Assembly (NCBI GenBank): GCA_031216125.1
Contig: CM062369.1
Span: 13,497,001-13,561,000 of the forward strand
Direction of reading: 5' to 3'
Source of the DNA: Dalbergia cochinchinensis
Lineage: Eukaryota > Streptophyta > Magnoliopsida > Fabales > Fabaceae
Length of the DNA stretch: 64,000 nt
The translations under genes and the position numbers were made by a program. The notes beneath the pieces were generated by a model, which did not search any database, was not told the origin of the DNA, and worked only from the letters and a program-made list of their open reading frames with translations. Each line of letters starts with the position of its first letter. Positions within the stretch are counted from its first letter, which is position 1. This document shows, in pieces, positions 32,881 through 46,498 of this stretch.

Positions 32881-35671
32881 CCATGCACCTTATTTTGGAT
32901 CTAAAATTATTGATAATTGTTATAAAAATTATAACTTGATCCCTATGTGTCTAAAATGATTTTTGGAGGTTTTAGAAGTTTAAAATGTGTCAAAATGTGA
33001 AATTTGCACTTTGACACCTATATTTGTATGTAATTTTCCACGGGCATATTTTTATTGCTAACATATGATTTTGTTGGTTTTAATAATTCTAAAGTGTTGA
33101 TATATGTTTGAGATCATTATTAAAACACGTGTTGCTATTTTTTCAAAAGATAAATTTCTAAGCATGTGATTAAGTTTGTTTATTAATTGTTTAAAGTAAC
33201 TTTGAAAATAGTGGTTTCTTAAGAGACTTTAAAGAATGATCTTTGAAGGAGTAAGGTTGAGTTGTAAATGCATTTCAAAGCTTCTAGAAAAAGAATAGAA
33301 AATGTGTTTGAAAGAGTAGTGGTTGATATGCTTATGTTACTTGAATGGTGATGGGATTGAATTTTTGTATTTCAGGAATTTGTTGACAATTGGATTGTGG
33401 CCAAGAAGGAGGAGGATTGGATGTGATTCCTTCAAGCTTGTTGGAGTGTCAAGTAGCCTTTGAGAGCTCGACCATCACGTTGGTACGGTTCTTGTTGACA
33501 TTCTTTCGAACAAGTTTCATGTTTAACATCAGTTCATAACTTAAATAAAGAGATTCTTTATGTTTTCTCCTTGAGACAAATTCAAGAGAGCTCCTTTATA
33601 TGTTTGGTGATATGATTTTGAATGTTAATCGATTGAAGTATGAGTCTTGATGATAAAGCATTAGTTTTGGTATGAAAACTCGTAAGTTATAATGTGAAAG
33701 TTGGGCCAAGTTAGAGGGAATAATCTTAAGGAGACTTTAGGTAATGTAATAGAGTGGCGCTTGGGAAGAAATGATGTCATAATTGGTAGAGAGCCTGAGA
33801 CTTCAGGTAATGTAATAACAGAAAGGGTAAAGAGGCTTGAGCATAAAATGCTAAGATATCATAATGAGTAAAACATTAGAACCTTATGAGCTTGAGCCCC
33901 ATAACTTGGAAAAGGTAGAGCTTCAAGTGATATACTGCCATAATAAGTAGCAAGATTTGGACTTGAGGCATGGTCAGAACATTATGTATTAAGACATCAT
34001 AATGAACATAGAGGTTAGAACTCTACATATTATAATTGGATAAGATTAACAGGATTCAAGCTCTAGGTAATATCTATTAGAGTATGCATAAAGGGAAAAC
34101 CTTTGTTAGGAAAATGGAATAAAGGAGGGAGCTTTATACTAATGTTGGTAACTTTGCCAACCAAGATTTAATCTTTTAGTGGCTACAGGTGCAACATAAC
34201 CTTAGAAATAGAAATGGGATTATCTAGAATATAACTATGAAATTAAAGTAAAGCCCATAAGACTAGATGTTGATTTGATAAGAATAATCACATGCACTAT
34301 TAAGTCAAGTATGTTAAATGAGATAGTTCACATGTTTTATTATGTTTACTTGCAAGCTTATATAGGATTAGTATGCTTGATAAAAGTAATTACATGAATG
34401 ATTATAAATGATATGTAAGGTTGACATATGCTATTGAGCTATGACTGTTGATTGAGAATCATTATTCTTGTGATAAATTGAGATGCATGTTTTATGACAT
34501 ATGATAGGAAACAAATTTTGAGGAGTTTCGTTCCCAACTGTCATGCTGCCATAATTTCGCCAAATTTGTGGACTTAATGAATTTTACAAGAAGAGCATGA
34601 ACATGAATTGCTTTTGATGAATATTGTTGACAATTATTCATTCCTACATCTCATGAAATGCTTAAAGTGACATAAGATATAGGGAGATGGACTTTCTGCT
34701 CCTAGTTAGATACTAGCAACAGGTGGTCCACATAAAGATAATAGTTAGAATTCATGATAATGATTTCAGAGTCATGATAATGATATGATATAATTGCCCA
34801 TTATGTATTTGAAAAAAAAATGTTAAAGTTAAAAGGTGACATAAAATACATGGACATGATCATTTCGCTCTTGACAATGTCGGCAAAAGATGGTCTAACA
34901 CCCCCTATGTCCATACCTTAAAAGTCGAGCATATATATGATTAGGATTTATGCTGGTAATTTTTAGCTAAATATGAGTTCATAACCTTAGAATTTGAAAA
35001 GAAAGAAAGAAAGAGAAGAAAGACTTAAGGGTGGCCAGAAGATAGACAAGGATTAAGTCATGTAGAAAAGAAAAATGTTATGTATTTATATGTTTAAGTT
35101 CCTTATGTGCCTTAAGCTATGTGAAAGTTACATGCTTATTATGCTGCACATGCCTCCTAATGTATTTCCATGCATCTATTAAAGGTATGTTGAATTCATG
35201 CATAGAGATCATACTATAAAACAAACCCATTTTGGATCAAATGTTTTCTGAACCTTTAAAATGAACCTTAATGTCTGCTCACATATTTATAATAAGCCAA
35301 AGTGGATGACAATGACCGCAATGCCACCTAGTTATGTAACCCTACTGAGAAATTGTTAATTTCTCACCCCTGCTTTAATGTCGTCTTTAGAGAAGGCTGC
35401 TAGTAGTAAAGTAACGCAACGAAGTGTGGGAGCTATCACCTTGTAGATGGTGCTCATTGGGTGTCACTTGTAGATTTTAGAATTTCATTTGCTAATAGTA
35501 CTAGTTTACATTATGGTTGTGATTACGTTAAGACCATTTGTTATGTATATATACTTGTAGAATTACTAGACGTATAGCTAGTTTACTATGTATAAGTATT
35601 ATATGTAAATAATTATGAGTTGAGTTGCAAGGAAAGTTTATGTATATGTATGTGTTATTTTCAGGTATGAT

Positions 35672-37451
35672 TGTTAGCTCTAGAACCCTTTCAAGATACT
35701 CTAATTAATTTTGAATGACAACAAAGCCAATTTAAACAAAATGCTTTGAAGAACGACTAATGATTTTTTTGAGTTTCTTGTAAGTGTAAAACAAGATTCT
35801 ATCATTTAGCAAGAGCAAGACTTACTCAAATAAGGATAAAATTTCACTCTGCATGTGTTTATCTTATTTTAAGAGATATAAATTGAAAAAGAAGTGAAAT
35901 TATACCCTTGTTCAAGCATGAAATAACTAATGATTTGAAGAAGATATCAACAATGCAAGGAACCAAGTTTCAAAACTTCAGAAAGTAGCATTGGACATCA
36001 GAAAGTACGCTTACAATGAAGATATCAAGTAATCTCTGAAGACCAGATATTACACTATCTTCAATCAGTATAATCGTGAATCTTTCATCATCATAAAGTT
36101 TGGACTAAAGATTAAAAAGTTAAAAAATCATCAAGGATTTGTTACCGCATGTCAGAAAGCTCACTTCACTGTGGAGCATTGAAAGTTATTGGAAATAGAG
36201 GGAAATTTGAATTTCAAATTTGAATTTGAATTTGAAAGAGTAAAATCTCAATGTCAAAAGCATATAATAGTCTTTTTTGTCTTTGAAATCAACTATCCCA
36301 AGTCATAGAAGAAAAAGTTTAGAAACCATCGTTCAGAAAGTAAGAACAGTTTTCTGAAGGGCATTAGAAACCTCTATTCCACAACAGTTTCTGCAAACTG
36401 ATCTAATAGATAGACAGACTACTCTTCTAAACTATCTTTCCAATATACAAATAAAAAATCAACTTGCGTCCCTAGAAGATCTAATCAAAGGCAACGATCA
36501 CATAAAAGACCTTCTATAAATAAGAGATGCTATGCTCAAACAAGAAGAGAGAGACTCCGCACATAAAGCGAAAACTTTGCAAAAATCTCTCTTCATCTCC
36601 AGTAATGTTCATATCATTATGCAATTAGATTCCTTATTTGTAAAAATCTTCTTTCTGCGTTTTTGAATAGATTTATGTTTTTCTTAGGAAGAAATGATAA
36701 AAAGAAGTCATTCAAGTTTTTCTAGGATCTTTTGATGTATATGTAAAGGAAACTTGAGTATTGGTTAGTTTGAGTGGCAACCCAAACACAAAACCTTTGT
36801 ATTCTCGATCCGGTAATGATCGCTGTGAGATAGCTTGGAGAGGATAATGTAAAACTACTTGCAATGCAACATTGAGGTGCTCTTACTAATCACGGTTTAG
36901 CTTGGAGATGCTAGTTAAAGTCTATTTGGAATGGGACAGTAATAGATGGTTTACTTGTCACGATTTAGCTTGAAGAAGCTGGTGAAGAACTACTCAATTC
37001 AACTTAGAGATGTTGATAAAGAACTACTCAATTTGTAGCAGCAGGGGTAGTCTGTTGGCTACAAATGAGAGTTTAAGAAGGTTAATATAAAGACTATCCA
37101 GTTGTTCTTTCTCGAGTTGAGAAAGTTGTTTTAGTGGAACCTCAACATTTGTTGAGTATTGGATATTGACAGTTTTGGCTGAGCCAGTATAAAAATATTT
37201 GTGTCTCATCTTCTTCTAATTGATCTCCTTTATATTTCTCTGTTATGCATTATTCTTTAACATATGTTGATATAATGCTTTTGCCATTCTGTTATTCATC
37301 TTATACTTCAAAAATCTATTTTTTGAAACTGCTAACTGAGTTTCCATTGCACTACAAGTTCATATTTCATAATATTTGATTTAAATGTTTCAAATAAGTA
37401 AAATGAAGTAAGCACGATTTAACCCCCTTCTCATGCACATTTCCACCTACA
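35672..37451 (+). repeat. 5' LTR of the outer long-LTR Copia-type element
   Basis: 1780 bp, TGTTAGCTCTAGAACCC to TTCCACCTACA, followed two bases later by a tRNA-Met primer site. It is homologous to 38392-39764 and to 63773-64000. A TATAAATAAG at 36515-36524 is a likely TATA box. It is about 400 bp longer than the inner LTR, mainly through extra sequence downstream of the TATA box. Confidence 0.85.
36515..36524 (+). promoter_or_regulatory. TATA box in the outer Copia-type LTR
   Basis: TATAAATAAG lies in the same place as TATAAATAGA at 39231 of the inner LTR, before an AGAGATGCT word shared by both. Confidence 0.6.
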
Positions 37452-37453
37452 AA

Positions 37454-37465
37454 TGGTATTAGAGC
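37454..37465 (+). other. Primer binding site (tRNA-Met) of the outer Copia-type element
   Basis: TGGTATTAGAGC, one change from the standard primer site, two bases after the LTR end. Confidence 0.85.
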
Positions 37466-38391
37466 AAGCCTCTGAGGGGTTGAGCAATCCAATAATTGCA
37501 GAGGACAAAGATATGTGGGATAGAATGGCATATATCCACTACATAAGATCAATCTATCAACTAACCATCTTTCGCTGATGAGGTAGCAGGATCTGGCACA
37601 ATACACTCAAATGGTTAAAGGTATTCCAAAAGGCCGGTGGACAACAATAGTAAAAGGAAAAAGCTTAGTTGAACCATTAATCCAAGCTCTTGTTCACATA
37701 TGCAAAAAGCAGAAGTTGAATATGATACATGTGTATTACTTGTGACATATGAAATACTATATGGAGTAGACTGTGCATGATATTTTAATATCTTAAATCC
37801 TTTTAAAAAATCCTTAACTCTAAGGTTGTCATATCAAATACATTGCAATGCTAAAGCAATGAAAATTGCTAAAACTTCATTTGAAGAGGGAAGATCTGAT
37901 TTAGAAATCTGAGATTGAATATAGAGATGAGATCTCTATGTCTGTGAAAAAGTGAAAAGTTTGAAAAGGCTAAAACAAAGAAAGGGAGAGATATCAATCT
38001 CAGGAAAGACAAAAAGGGCAAAAGATTATCTTGAAAGAGCAACCTGCTAACCGTAGTTAAAAAAATATCATGTATCAAGAGTTCTAAGCTCAGAGCATTA
38101 GATAAATATCCCAACTTCAAGAAAGAGAGTGTATTAGCTACTTAGAGTATCTTTGAAAGCGAAAAGGATGCCATTCTATGTTTCATGACTAATGGCACTT
38201 CAACAAAGATAAGCAAGGTAAATCTATCTACATCTTATTCTTCATATAATGTATTAACTGCTCTATATGATGAGTTGCTAGAAGTTTCTCAAGCTTATTC
38301 TTCTTATGTCTCAAACTAGTCAAGGAACTCAAAAGGTTGCTATAAAACTTGAAAAGATCAAGCCTGAAGCTAGAAAGCGGAAAGAAAGATA
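37466..38391 (+). pseudogene. Decayed gag-like region of the outer Copia-type element
   Basis: It matches 39779-40710 of the inner copy, including a GAGGACAAAGATAT...GATAGAATGGC block near 37500. One plus-strand frame keeps CHSMFHD-like and, in the better frame, AILCFMTNGTSTK and LTALYDELLEVSQAYSSY. The latter resembles the coiled segment after the zinc knuckle in SIRE/Maximus-like gag. Stops are frequent. It ends at 38391, where the inner element's LTR begins. Confidence 0.6.
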
Positions 38392-39764
38392 TGTTAGCTC
38401 CGGAACCTATCAATATACACTTATTTGTTTTGGATGACAACAAAACCAATTTAAAGAAAATGCTTTGAAGAATGATTGATATTTCTCTTGAGTTTCTTAT
38501 AAGAATATAACAGGTTTATATTGTTTAGCAAGAGTAAGGCTTACTCAAATGAGAATATATTTCACTATACATGTATAAACATGTTTATCTTATATTACGA
38601 GATCCGAAATGAAATAGAAGTGAAATTATATCCTTATCCAAGCAATTGATAGCTAATGATCAGAAGAAAGTTTCAACGTTACAAGAAACCAAGTCCTGAG
38701 ACTTCAGAAAGTAACGCTGGACATCATAAAGTAAGCTTACATGAAGATATCAAGCATTCTTTGAAAGCCCAAATGTTACACTATCTTTAATTAGCACAAT
38801 TGCAAATAAATCATCATCAAAATACTTAGACTGAAGATCAGAAAGTGAAGATTTCATCAAAGAACTGATTGCGCACGTCAGAAAGCTCACTTTATTGTGG
38901 AGTATAGAATGCTATAGGAAAAAGAGGGAAATTTGAATTTTGAAATTCAAATATTCAAGTCAAACATAGTTTCAAACTGGTACGTCATCTCTTCTACCTG
39001 ATTGATCAACCACCTGAGTTTCTAGAAGGAGGAATTCAAAAACCATGATCAGAAAATGAAAAAATGATTTCTGAGAAGCATAAGAAACCTTAACTGTATA
39101 ACGGCTTCTGCAACCAATGTGACAGACTGTCAACCTATTCTTCTAGATTGACTTTCCAAGACACAAATGAATGATCCATATGTGTCATTTGGAAAAATGA
39201 TTAAGGGCAACGGTCACAAAGGAAGACCACTATAAATAGAGATGCTGGGTTTGGAGAGGCTAATGTCAAATTACTCGGTTCAGCTTGGAGAGACTGATGA
39301 AGAACTATTCAATCTGTGGCATTAGGTGATTTCTGAAGGTCATAGATGAGAGCTTGGGAAGGCTAATGTAAAGGCTGTCCAATTATTCCTTCTCAGGTTG
39401 AGAAAGATGTTTTTAATGGAACCGCAACAGTTGTTGAGTACTGGATGTAGGAAGTTTGGCCGAACAAATATAAAATCTTTGTGTCTCTTCTTTCTCTCTC
39501 TCTGATCTCCTTCATATTTATTTATTAAGTTTTAGTATTTACTCATACATTGAAATATCGTTCTTGCCTTTCTATTATTCTTTTTAATGATGAACATTTT
39601 TATTTAACAAGCTTCAGAGAATTACTTTCTGAAATCACTAACTATGTTTCCACTGCACTACAAGTTATACACTTGATAATATTTTTTTCAAGTATTTCAA
39701 AAAATGCAAAAAGAAGCAATGTATGATTCAACCCCCCTTTTTCCTGTGCATATTTCTACCTATA
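38392..39764 (+). repeat. 5' LTR of the inner Copia-type element
   Basis: 1373 bp, TGTTAGCTCCGGAACC to TTCTACCTATA. The last dinucleotide is TA where CA is expected. It interrupts the gag of the outer element after ...GAAAGATA; the candidate target five-mer AGATA (38387-38391) cannot be checked on the far side. Confidence 0.85.
39231..39240 (+). promoter_or_regulatory. TATA box in the inner Copia-type LTR
   Basis: TATAAATAGA followed by GATGCT, aligned with 36515 in the outer LTR. Confidence 0.6.
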
Positions 39765-39766
39765 AG

Positions 39767-39778
39767 TGGTATCAGAGC
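39767..39778 (+). other. Primer binding site (tRNA-Met) of the inner Copia-type element
   Basis: TGGTATCAGAGC, a perfect standard site, two bases after the LTR end. Confidence 0.9.
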
Positions 39779-42540
39779 AAGGCCTCTAAGGGATTAAGCA
39801 ATCCATCGATTGTAGAGGACAAAGATATAAGGGATAGAATGGCTTACATGCTTTTCACAAGATCAATCTATCAACTGATCATCCTTTGTTGATAAGACTC
39901 TAGGATATGGCACAGTTCACTTAAATGATGAAAAGGATTCCAAAGAGACCCGTCGGTAAGAACATTACAAAGGAGAAAGTTCAGTTGTTCTACCAAGTCA
40001 AGTCTCTGTTCATATATGCCTTAAGCTAAAGCTGTATATGCTACATATGTATTGCTTGTTACATATGAAAGGCTATGAAACCGATTGTACATGATGTTTA
40101 AAGATCTTAAACTATCTCAAGATGTCTCTGATCCTATGGTTATCATATCAGATGTAATGCAATGCTAAGGCAATGAAAATTGCTAAAACTTCTTTTGAAG
40201 TAGAATGATCTGATAATAATATCTGAGATTGAATAGGGAGATGAGATCTTTGGGTGTGGAATATGTCAAAAGTCTGTAACAACTAAAATAAAGAGACATT
40301 AATATCATGAATGACAAATCAGGACAAAGATCATCTTAAGGAAGAAACTTGTTTATGTAGTAAGAATGAACATCATGTATTAGGATTTTCAAGCCTAGGT
40401 CTTAAAGGACATATCCCTATGCAAAGAAGAAGAATGTGTCATACATCTAGAAAGATATTTCAGGAGGTCTTGATGTGATAAAACTTGCTGCCATTCTGGG
40501 CTTCATGGCCAAAGAACACCAACAGAGATAAGTGAGGTAAATATTTATGTATCTTATCCTTCTTATAATACATTATCTGCTTCACGTGATGAGTTGCTAG
40601 AAGTTTCTCAAGCTTTTTCTTCTATATATCTCAAACTAATCAAAGAAATCACAAGGTTGCCATGAAAACTTGAGAAGTTCGAGCTTGAAGCTAGAAAGCT
40701 GAAAATTAGATATACTCCAACGAGTTTTTCTTTTTCTCAAGTTCTATAAAACTGAAGCCTCCAAAAAATTATATGAAAATGTTAGAAAAGTTATTTATGA
40801 GTTTCTTGATAGGACTTCATGGCTTCTAAAAGGATCTGACCTGTAATGTCTGATATATCCCAAAAACTTTGTTTTTTGTGAAAATAGTCAGACACTAAAG
40901 TTTTTGAAAATTGGCCTCGGATATATACAGAAAAAGAAGATGAAAAAGGTATGCAACTTCATCTATTATATATATATGTTTTTGTTCTTCAAGTTGTATG
41001 AAGAGATACCTTTATAATTAATGATTCCTGAAAAAGAATTCCATTAGAAAGGTTGAAAAAATCTCTTTCTTTGAAACTAACAAAAAGGACCTAAGGAAGT
41101 CTGAGTACCAAAATCAAAATTATTTCTTGCAGGTATATATGAAAAGTCACTCTGGCTGAAGTTTCAAAAAGCTAATTGATGATAATCATTCCAGATATCA
41201 TGCTTTGAACCTAAAAATTGTCATAGATCATGAACGATAATTCATTCAAGATTCTTTCAAGTATGATGATGGAAAGCTTAAAAAAGGTCTTACTGTCAAT
41301 CTCGATGATCTTAAGGAAGACCACGATAAAATATATCTCAAGGCACTTTTAGTAAATTAGCAGATAAAAGCCAAAGCTTGAGAGAGTAGGCTCCAGAACC
41401 TCAACACTTTAGAAAGAATGCTTGGACCTTTGAAGATGATCAGGAAGTAATCTTTCTGGACTATGATATGAGTAGTATGAAGATGACATAGAAGCTGAAG
41501 AGTCTGAATGTATAGAAACTTCACAGAAACTTCTGTTTTAAAGATAGTCTTCTATTGTCTAAGTTCATGGAGTGGCTCCCAAGGGTATGAGAACCAAGTC
41601 ATTCCCTAGTTATATATCAACTCTACTTTTGTCACCACTATTGTATCTGGACATATTGAAAAGGCTTTGAGTAATCAAAGCTAGGTGGAAGCAATGCTAA
41701 ACATGCTTAAATTGTTTGAGAGAAAAGCAAAGTCTACATAACATGTTGCAACATCATCATCAGTACAAACAAGACGTTCAGGGACAATCTGGACAAAGCT
41801 GTTATCATCAGGACAAGTATGGCTCCTCAAGGGATAAAAGAAAAAGCTCAAGTGATGTACAATCATTGCACCTAGATGTTGTGGATAAGGAATCAGCTGA
41901 AAGACCATGTCTTCAGTTACTCCTTTCACCTATCCTATAAGATAATACTAGTGTTATTTGTCCTATCAAGAATCCTTTCAGCACTCTATATCCATGTTTT
42001 TGTTTGCAAAATCCTTTTATCTTTTTTAAAAACAGAGATATGAAGTTATAGATATGATTATTGAAGACTTGTGTTGAGAAGTATTCATGATATCTATTGT
42101 TGAAGATCTCTTAAATGTTTTTCTGCTTTTGTAAAAGCCTTATTCTCTTCTAAATGTTTTTCACATCTGTATAAGCTTTTTGCATAAAATATCTCTGGGG
42201 ATTCCCTTTTCATAACCCCCTTCTGAAAATCTAGCAAAGCTATCAAAAATCATTAGACAATATATCCTCTTGAAGTCACTGCATATCAATTTGCAAAAAC
42301 AACAGAAGTTGAATCAATTTCGTTAGCTAGTTGATCAGACCATCAAAAAGTCAGTATATAATATTAGGAGTGCAGTTTGCAAGATTAGAGAATCAATGGG
42401 TATATCAAATGTCAGTTTGCAAGACCATAGATCTCTGTGAGGAATATTTTATCAACTTGAAAGATCAGAAAGAAGATAATTTGTTCAAAAAGAAGAATTT
42501 GAGAATCAGAAAATAATGGGGCATATAATCCGGGGCTGAA
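39779..42540 (+). pseudogene. Decayed gag-like region of the inner Copia-type element
   Basis: The start GLSNPSIVEDKDIRDRMAYM is the inner copy of the segment at 37466. Further on, a region at 40480-40700 again gives the DELLEVSQAFSS-type segment, and 41720-41940 encodes a Gln/His-rich stretch with QHHHQYKQDVQGQSGQS. Many stops and shifts prevent assigning exact domains. No RT, RNase H or integrase motif was seen up to 43360. Confidence 0.5.
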
Positions 42541-42689
42541 AGATGAGCATGTAATGAGTTTATAAAGTTCTTTAGATGATCAAAAAGTAATCTGCGAAGT
42601 TCAGAAAGTAACTCCTTCAGAAAGTAATATCAAGTGTCAGAAAATTCTTTTTCTGAAATAAGGCTGAAAAAGGGCAGAATAATTCCTAC

Positions 42690-43015
42690 TTGTTTGCGTT
42701 TCTTTCTTTAACATTGCCTCACTTTCAGTTATGTCACATTTCTTAAAACCTCCATGTCTTATTCTTTACCTTTATCTTTATCTTCCCAAACACGCTTCCT
42801 CAAATCACTTTGTTTTTCTTCAAACCTCAAATCTAAACCGTTTCATCTTCATTTATATCTCTTTGTAACCTCAACATTTCTTTCTCTTTCTCTTAGATCC
42901 TCATTCTTCAAGCAAAACCTCCTATTATCCTTCTAAGATTCTTCACTTTCTTCTTCAAAGCCTTCATCCTTGTGCCCTAACTTCACATAATCTTCCACAT
43001 AAACACTAACCCTAT
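42690..43015 (+). promoter_or_regulatory. Pyrimidine-rich leader before the second frame
   Basis: About 300 bp of CTTTCTTC-type sequence with CTCATTCTTC and TCCTTCT runs ends at the ATG at 43016. This is the composition of a plant 5' untranslated region and could serve an internal promoter or a spliced leader. Confidence 0.4.
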
Positions 43016-43360
43016 ATGGCTAAAGGAAAGTACTGCTCTGGTCATATTGCTAACATGGGAACATTAATCATGTTTGATGAACCACATCACCAGCAACATC
43101 ACACTGACAACTTCTCTCAATGGCCAGTTGCTCCTGGGAAAAGTGGGGACGGGAATTGATGGTTCAGGTTCTTATCTTGACGGAAATTGTCTCTTTCCAA
43201 GGATAGGCAGGGTTCTTAAACATCATAGATAGAGTCTTCACTAGAATGGTCATGGTGTTCTATTCACAATTGGAATCAGTGTTTGATTCCCTATTGATCA
43301 CCTACATCAAAAGAACTCAAATGAATAAGAGCTTAGATGATCTTTCTCGTATTATTAATG
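43016..43360 (+). pseudogene. Second frame of the Copia-type element, first part
   Basis: It starts M-A-K-G-K with HIANMGTLIMFDEPHHQQHH, hits a TGA at about 43160, then in other frames shows KRTQMNKSLDDLSRIIN up to the insertion at 43361. Continuations are 46346-46498 and 61480-62084. Together these resemble the 'putative plant transposon protein' domain often carried by non-autonomous plant LTR elements, of unknown function. Confidence 0.5.
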
Positions 43361-45177
43361 TGTAACACCCTAAAAATTAGTTAAAAATTATTTTGAGCGT
43401 TATTAGTCATAATTTCAAAAATCTGACAGTTTTAGCAATGATGAGGATGGTCCAACAAATTTGTAAAAAAAAAAAATAAATAGTAACTTACGGGCCTCGC
43501 AGGCCTACTGGGATAACCGAAATCCTTGATTCGGGACTCGAAGATGCCCGAAATTGGAAAAACATGGAAATAAGGTTAGAAATAGATAGAAATAAAGATT
43601 TTATACTCGAAATTATTTTTCAGGCAATGTTTGATTACCCGGGTACACTGTTTTACCCGTTCGGTAAAATTTAGGTGTGCGATTTTTGATACCGAAAGAT
43701 AATTTAATCATGATAAATAGATAATGTATATCTATTCAACCCATGTGTAAGGCTAAGATTTAATCTTGGCTTTCAAGATCAAATCCTAGCCATCCATTCT
43801 ACTATCTTTCTTTAAGAATCATTCATTTATATTATACAATATCCAAGCTTCCTTTACAAGCCAAACACAACAACATCTTCTTCATTAAGTTAGCAAACAT
43901 TCACGGGCAGCAAGGAAGGAGGAACAGCAGCCTCCATTTCTTTTTCTCAAGAGCTCCAAAATTTATTTCCAACCTCAAAAACCTTAACCTAGAGTTGTTA
44001 AAACTTCCAATTTCCTTCACTAAACTTGTTCTACTCTCCATAATCTACCAATTTAACTGATTAGAATTTTAATCCATCACTATTTTTCCACTTTGAGTCA
44101 TCATACATCACTGCCAAAGAGAGCTTTAAAGGCTGTTTGGAAGGATTTTGAATGAAGAAAAGTACTTGGGGTAGATTGTTCTAGGCAAGGAGCTATGGAA
44201 ATTCAAATAGGGTTTTTTTGTGTTCTTGTTGTTGTGGTTCTATTTTTTCCAGATTTTGTCCCCTTGGAATTTCGAATTTTTTAGTTCTGATACATGATTA
44301 TACCTAGATATTGATTTGTTTAATTTGGTGGAGTGTTTGGATGATATTAGAAATCAATTTTGTCAAAAGGAATTTTGGACCATGCTGCTGGATTTTCGGT
44401 TTTCTAACTGGCAGTGGTTATTTTCAAATTTTTTGACATATTTAGAGATCTTTGATTGAGCTGAAAATTTTATGGGATGTATTTAACATTTAAGGTGTCT
44501 CCAGTAAAAATTTTGAGTTATTCTGGCACTTTTTCTATGTTAAAAAAAAATCATGAACCGAAACCCTACTTGTTTTGGCTGAATTGTTGAAACTAAAGCT
44601 ACAAAATTTGCTAATTTTGTTATCATAGCAAATGATTGATTTTTCCTTTGAAATTTTTACAGGGAATTGGAAACATATTGAAATTCAACCGTGATTTTTC
44701 TTTAGAATTGATTCAATCATTCGCTAGGATTAAAAATTATGAGATTTTGGTTCTGAGTTGAGGTTGAGTGGTTTCTGACCACCAAGATTGTCCAATTTTG
44801 TTAAACAAGTTAGAGAAGGATTTTCCTTTTGAAATTTTTACAAGACGTTGTGGACACATTGAGATGTCTTGGAGAATTTTTACAGCCCTTGTAATAGATG
44901 TTTGATAAGCATAATAAATTGTACTCCTTAGGTATGAATTCTGTGAACATGCTGTATTTGTGCTGAAAATGAATTGATGCTTTGAATTGATGGAATAATG
45001 ACATTTGGTTCAAGTATGATATATATGAATGCATGCTAGTGACTTTAAGGAATGTCTTGAGGCATGATTGGAATCGTATTGTGAATGAATATGTATATAT
45101 GCCTCATGCATGCATTTGGAAAAGTAAAGTGCATGGTAAACACATGTGGCAAAAAAGAATATATGAACTTTAATTGT

Positions 45178-45355
45178 GCATATTCTGACATATGGAGAAA
45201 ACAGAAACAAGACTTAGAATGAATGAGGGGAAGGCAAAAGTAGGAACTTTTGCAAAATACCATGAGTGCATATTCTGACATATGGAGAAAACAGAAACAA
45301 GACTTAGATTGAATTAAAGGGAAGGCAAAAAGAAGAACTTCCTTTGAGATATTAT
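45178..45355. repeat. Tandem duplication, two copies of 89 bp
   Basis: TGCATATTCTGACATATGG starts at 45178 and again at 45267, each followed by AGAAAACAGAAACAAGACTTAG. Confidence 0.9.
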
Positions 45356-45953
45356 GAGTCGGTAGACGTATCGGCTAGGAATTGAACTGTGTGTGATTCG
45401 GAAATGGAAAAAAATGAAGTCCGATGATCACGTATAGGAATGAGCTCAGTCCTGATAAGCAGTCTATTTCCCTTGTGTGGTGTAATCCACTATAAATACT
45501 ATTTGGTATACAGTCTATTGTAGAGTTGTCCACGGCAGATACCCGTTGGGTATAAACTAAGTCTTTCCTATGTCAATCAAGAGCGAAAGTTGCACTGAAT
45601 TGAGTTTTACAACATGATATAAGCTAAGTCTTTCCTATGTCAATGAAAAGAGAAAAATACACTAGATTAAGTTCCTTGGCCACAAAAAGAAATGCATAAT
45701 TCATTATTATTTCTAGTTATGTTTTAGTTGTTATTTTTGGATGTTTGCTTAGGATGATTTACTAGATGTTTGACATTATAATACATATGCATTAAGTGAT
45801 TGATTATTAAAAGCTACCCACTTCGGAAGTACGATTTGGAATTGTAAAAATGAACCATTGGTATGAAGTGCATGATCACTCTTTTTCTAATAAACCGAAG
45901 TGGCTGGGATGATGACGATGACATTACGAGTGAGTTTTTGGGGAGTTGCTCTA

Positions 45954-45975
45954 CTGAGAATTGTATAATTCTCAG
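45954..45975 (+). promoter_or_regulatory. Perfect 9-bp hairpin before an acceptor-like tract (solo LTR)
   Basis: CTGAGAATT and AATTCTCAG pair perfectly around a GTAT loop. The pyrimidine- and G/T-rich tract ending TGTCTCCAG (46006) follows. The counterparts are at 35346 and 50562. Confidence 0.7.
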
Positions 45976-46345
45976 CCCTGTTTTGTGTGTTCCTGTGTTG
46001 TCTCCAGGTTCATTTAGAGAACAATGCGGCTACTACGTGCAAGAAACTCGAGATTTGCAATAGTCTAGTAGTTGATGCTTTCCTTATGTGGTATATAGTT
46101 GTAGGTATATGTGTAAGTGAATGTAATGGAGATTGTATATGTATTCAAGCTCACAGTAGAGCTTCCTTATGTAATTGACTTGTATCTTTGTTATACATGT
46201 TAATCAAATTATGCTAGTTATTACACGATCTTATCCCATTTATTATAGTTATTTAAGAAAGGTCTGATAATTTAGAAGTAACAACTTTTGAGTCTGATGT
46301 CATGACTTAAGGATGATGTTGTACTTGCGAGGATGTTACACAATG

Positions 46346-46498
46346 CTCTTAATGAAAGTATCAATTGCTCATCTGAAGAAGACTGGTTCACATGTCTTGG
46401 AGTATCAGCAGAGGAATTCTCTAGTTGTCTTATGGACTTTCTCCAACATCAACCTGGCAACATAACCACTGCCATGTTAAACACCAAGGCATGCGAAG
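46346..46498 (+). pseudogene. Second frame of the Copia-type element, middle part
   Basis: The open stretch LNESINCSSEEDWFTCLGVS and EEFSSCLMDFLQHQPGNITT joins the parts at 43016-43360 and 61480-62084. It survives as a 158-bp island between the solo LTR and the full Tekay element. Confidence 0.5.

Larger units (their letters stand above)
30791..35671 (+). repeat. Partial long LTR of a Tekay-like Gypsy element
   Basis: It shows the LTR landmarks of the better-preserved copies to the right, in the same order. A CGCCAAATTTGTGGACTTAA block near 34558 corresponds to CGACAAATTTGGGGACTTAA near 49910. A CTACTGAG hairpin at 35346-35366 is followed by a T-rich tract and AG, matching 45954-45975 and 50562-50585. 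The start TGTTACAGCC at 30791 is tentative. The right part is cut at 35671 by insertion of a Copia-type element. No coding domain was found. Confidence 0.5.
43361..46340 (+). mobile_element. Solo LTR of a Tekay-like Gypsy element
   Basis: 2980 bp, TGTAACACCC to GATGTTACA, flanked by TAATG and CAATG (four of five bases match). No internal domain is present. It contains the CTACTGAG hairpin (45954-45975) before TGTTGTCTCCAG, as in the full Tekay copy. It interrupts the second frame of the Copia-type element. Solo LTRs arise by recombination between the two LTRs of one element. Confidence 0.85.
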
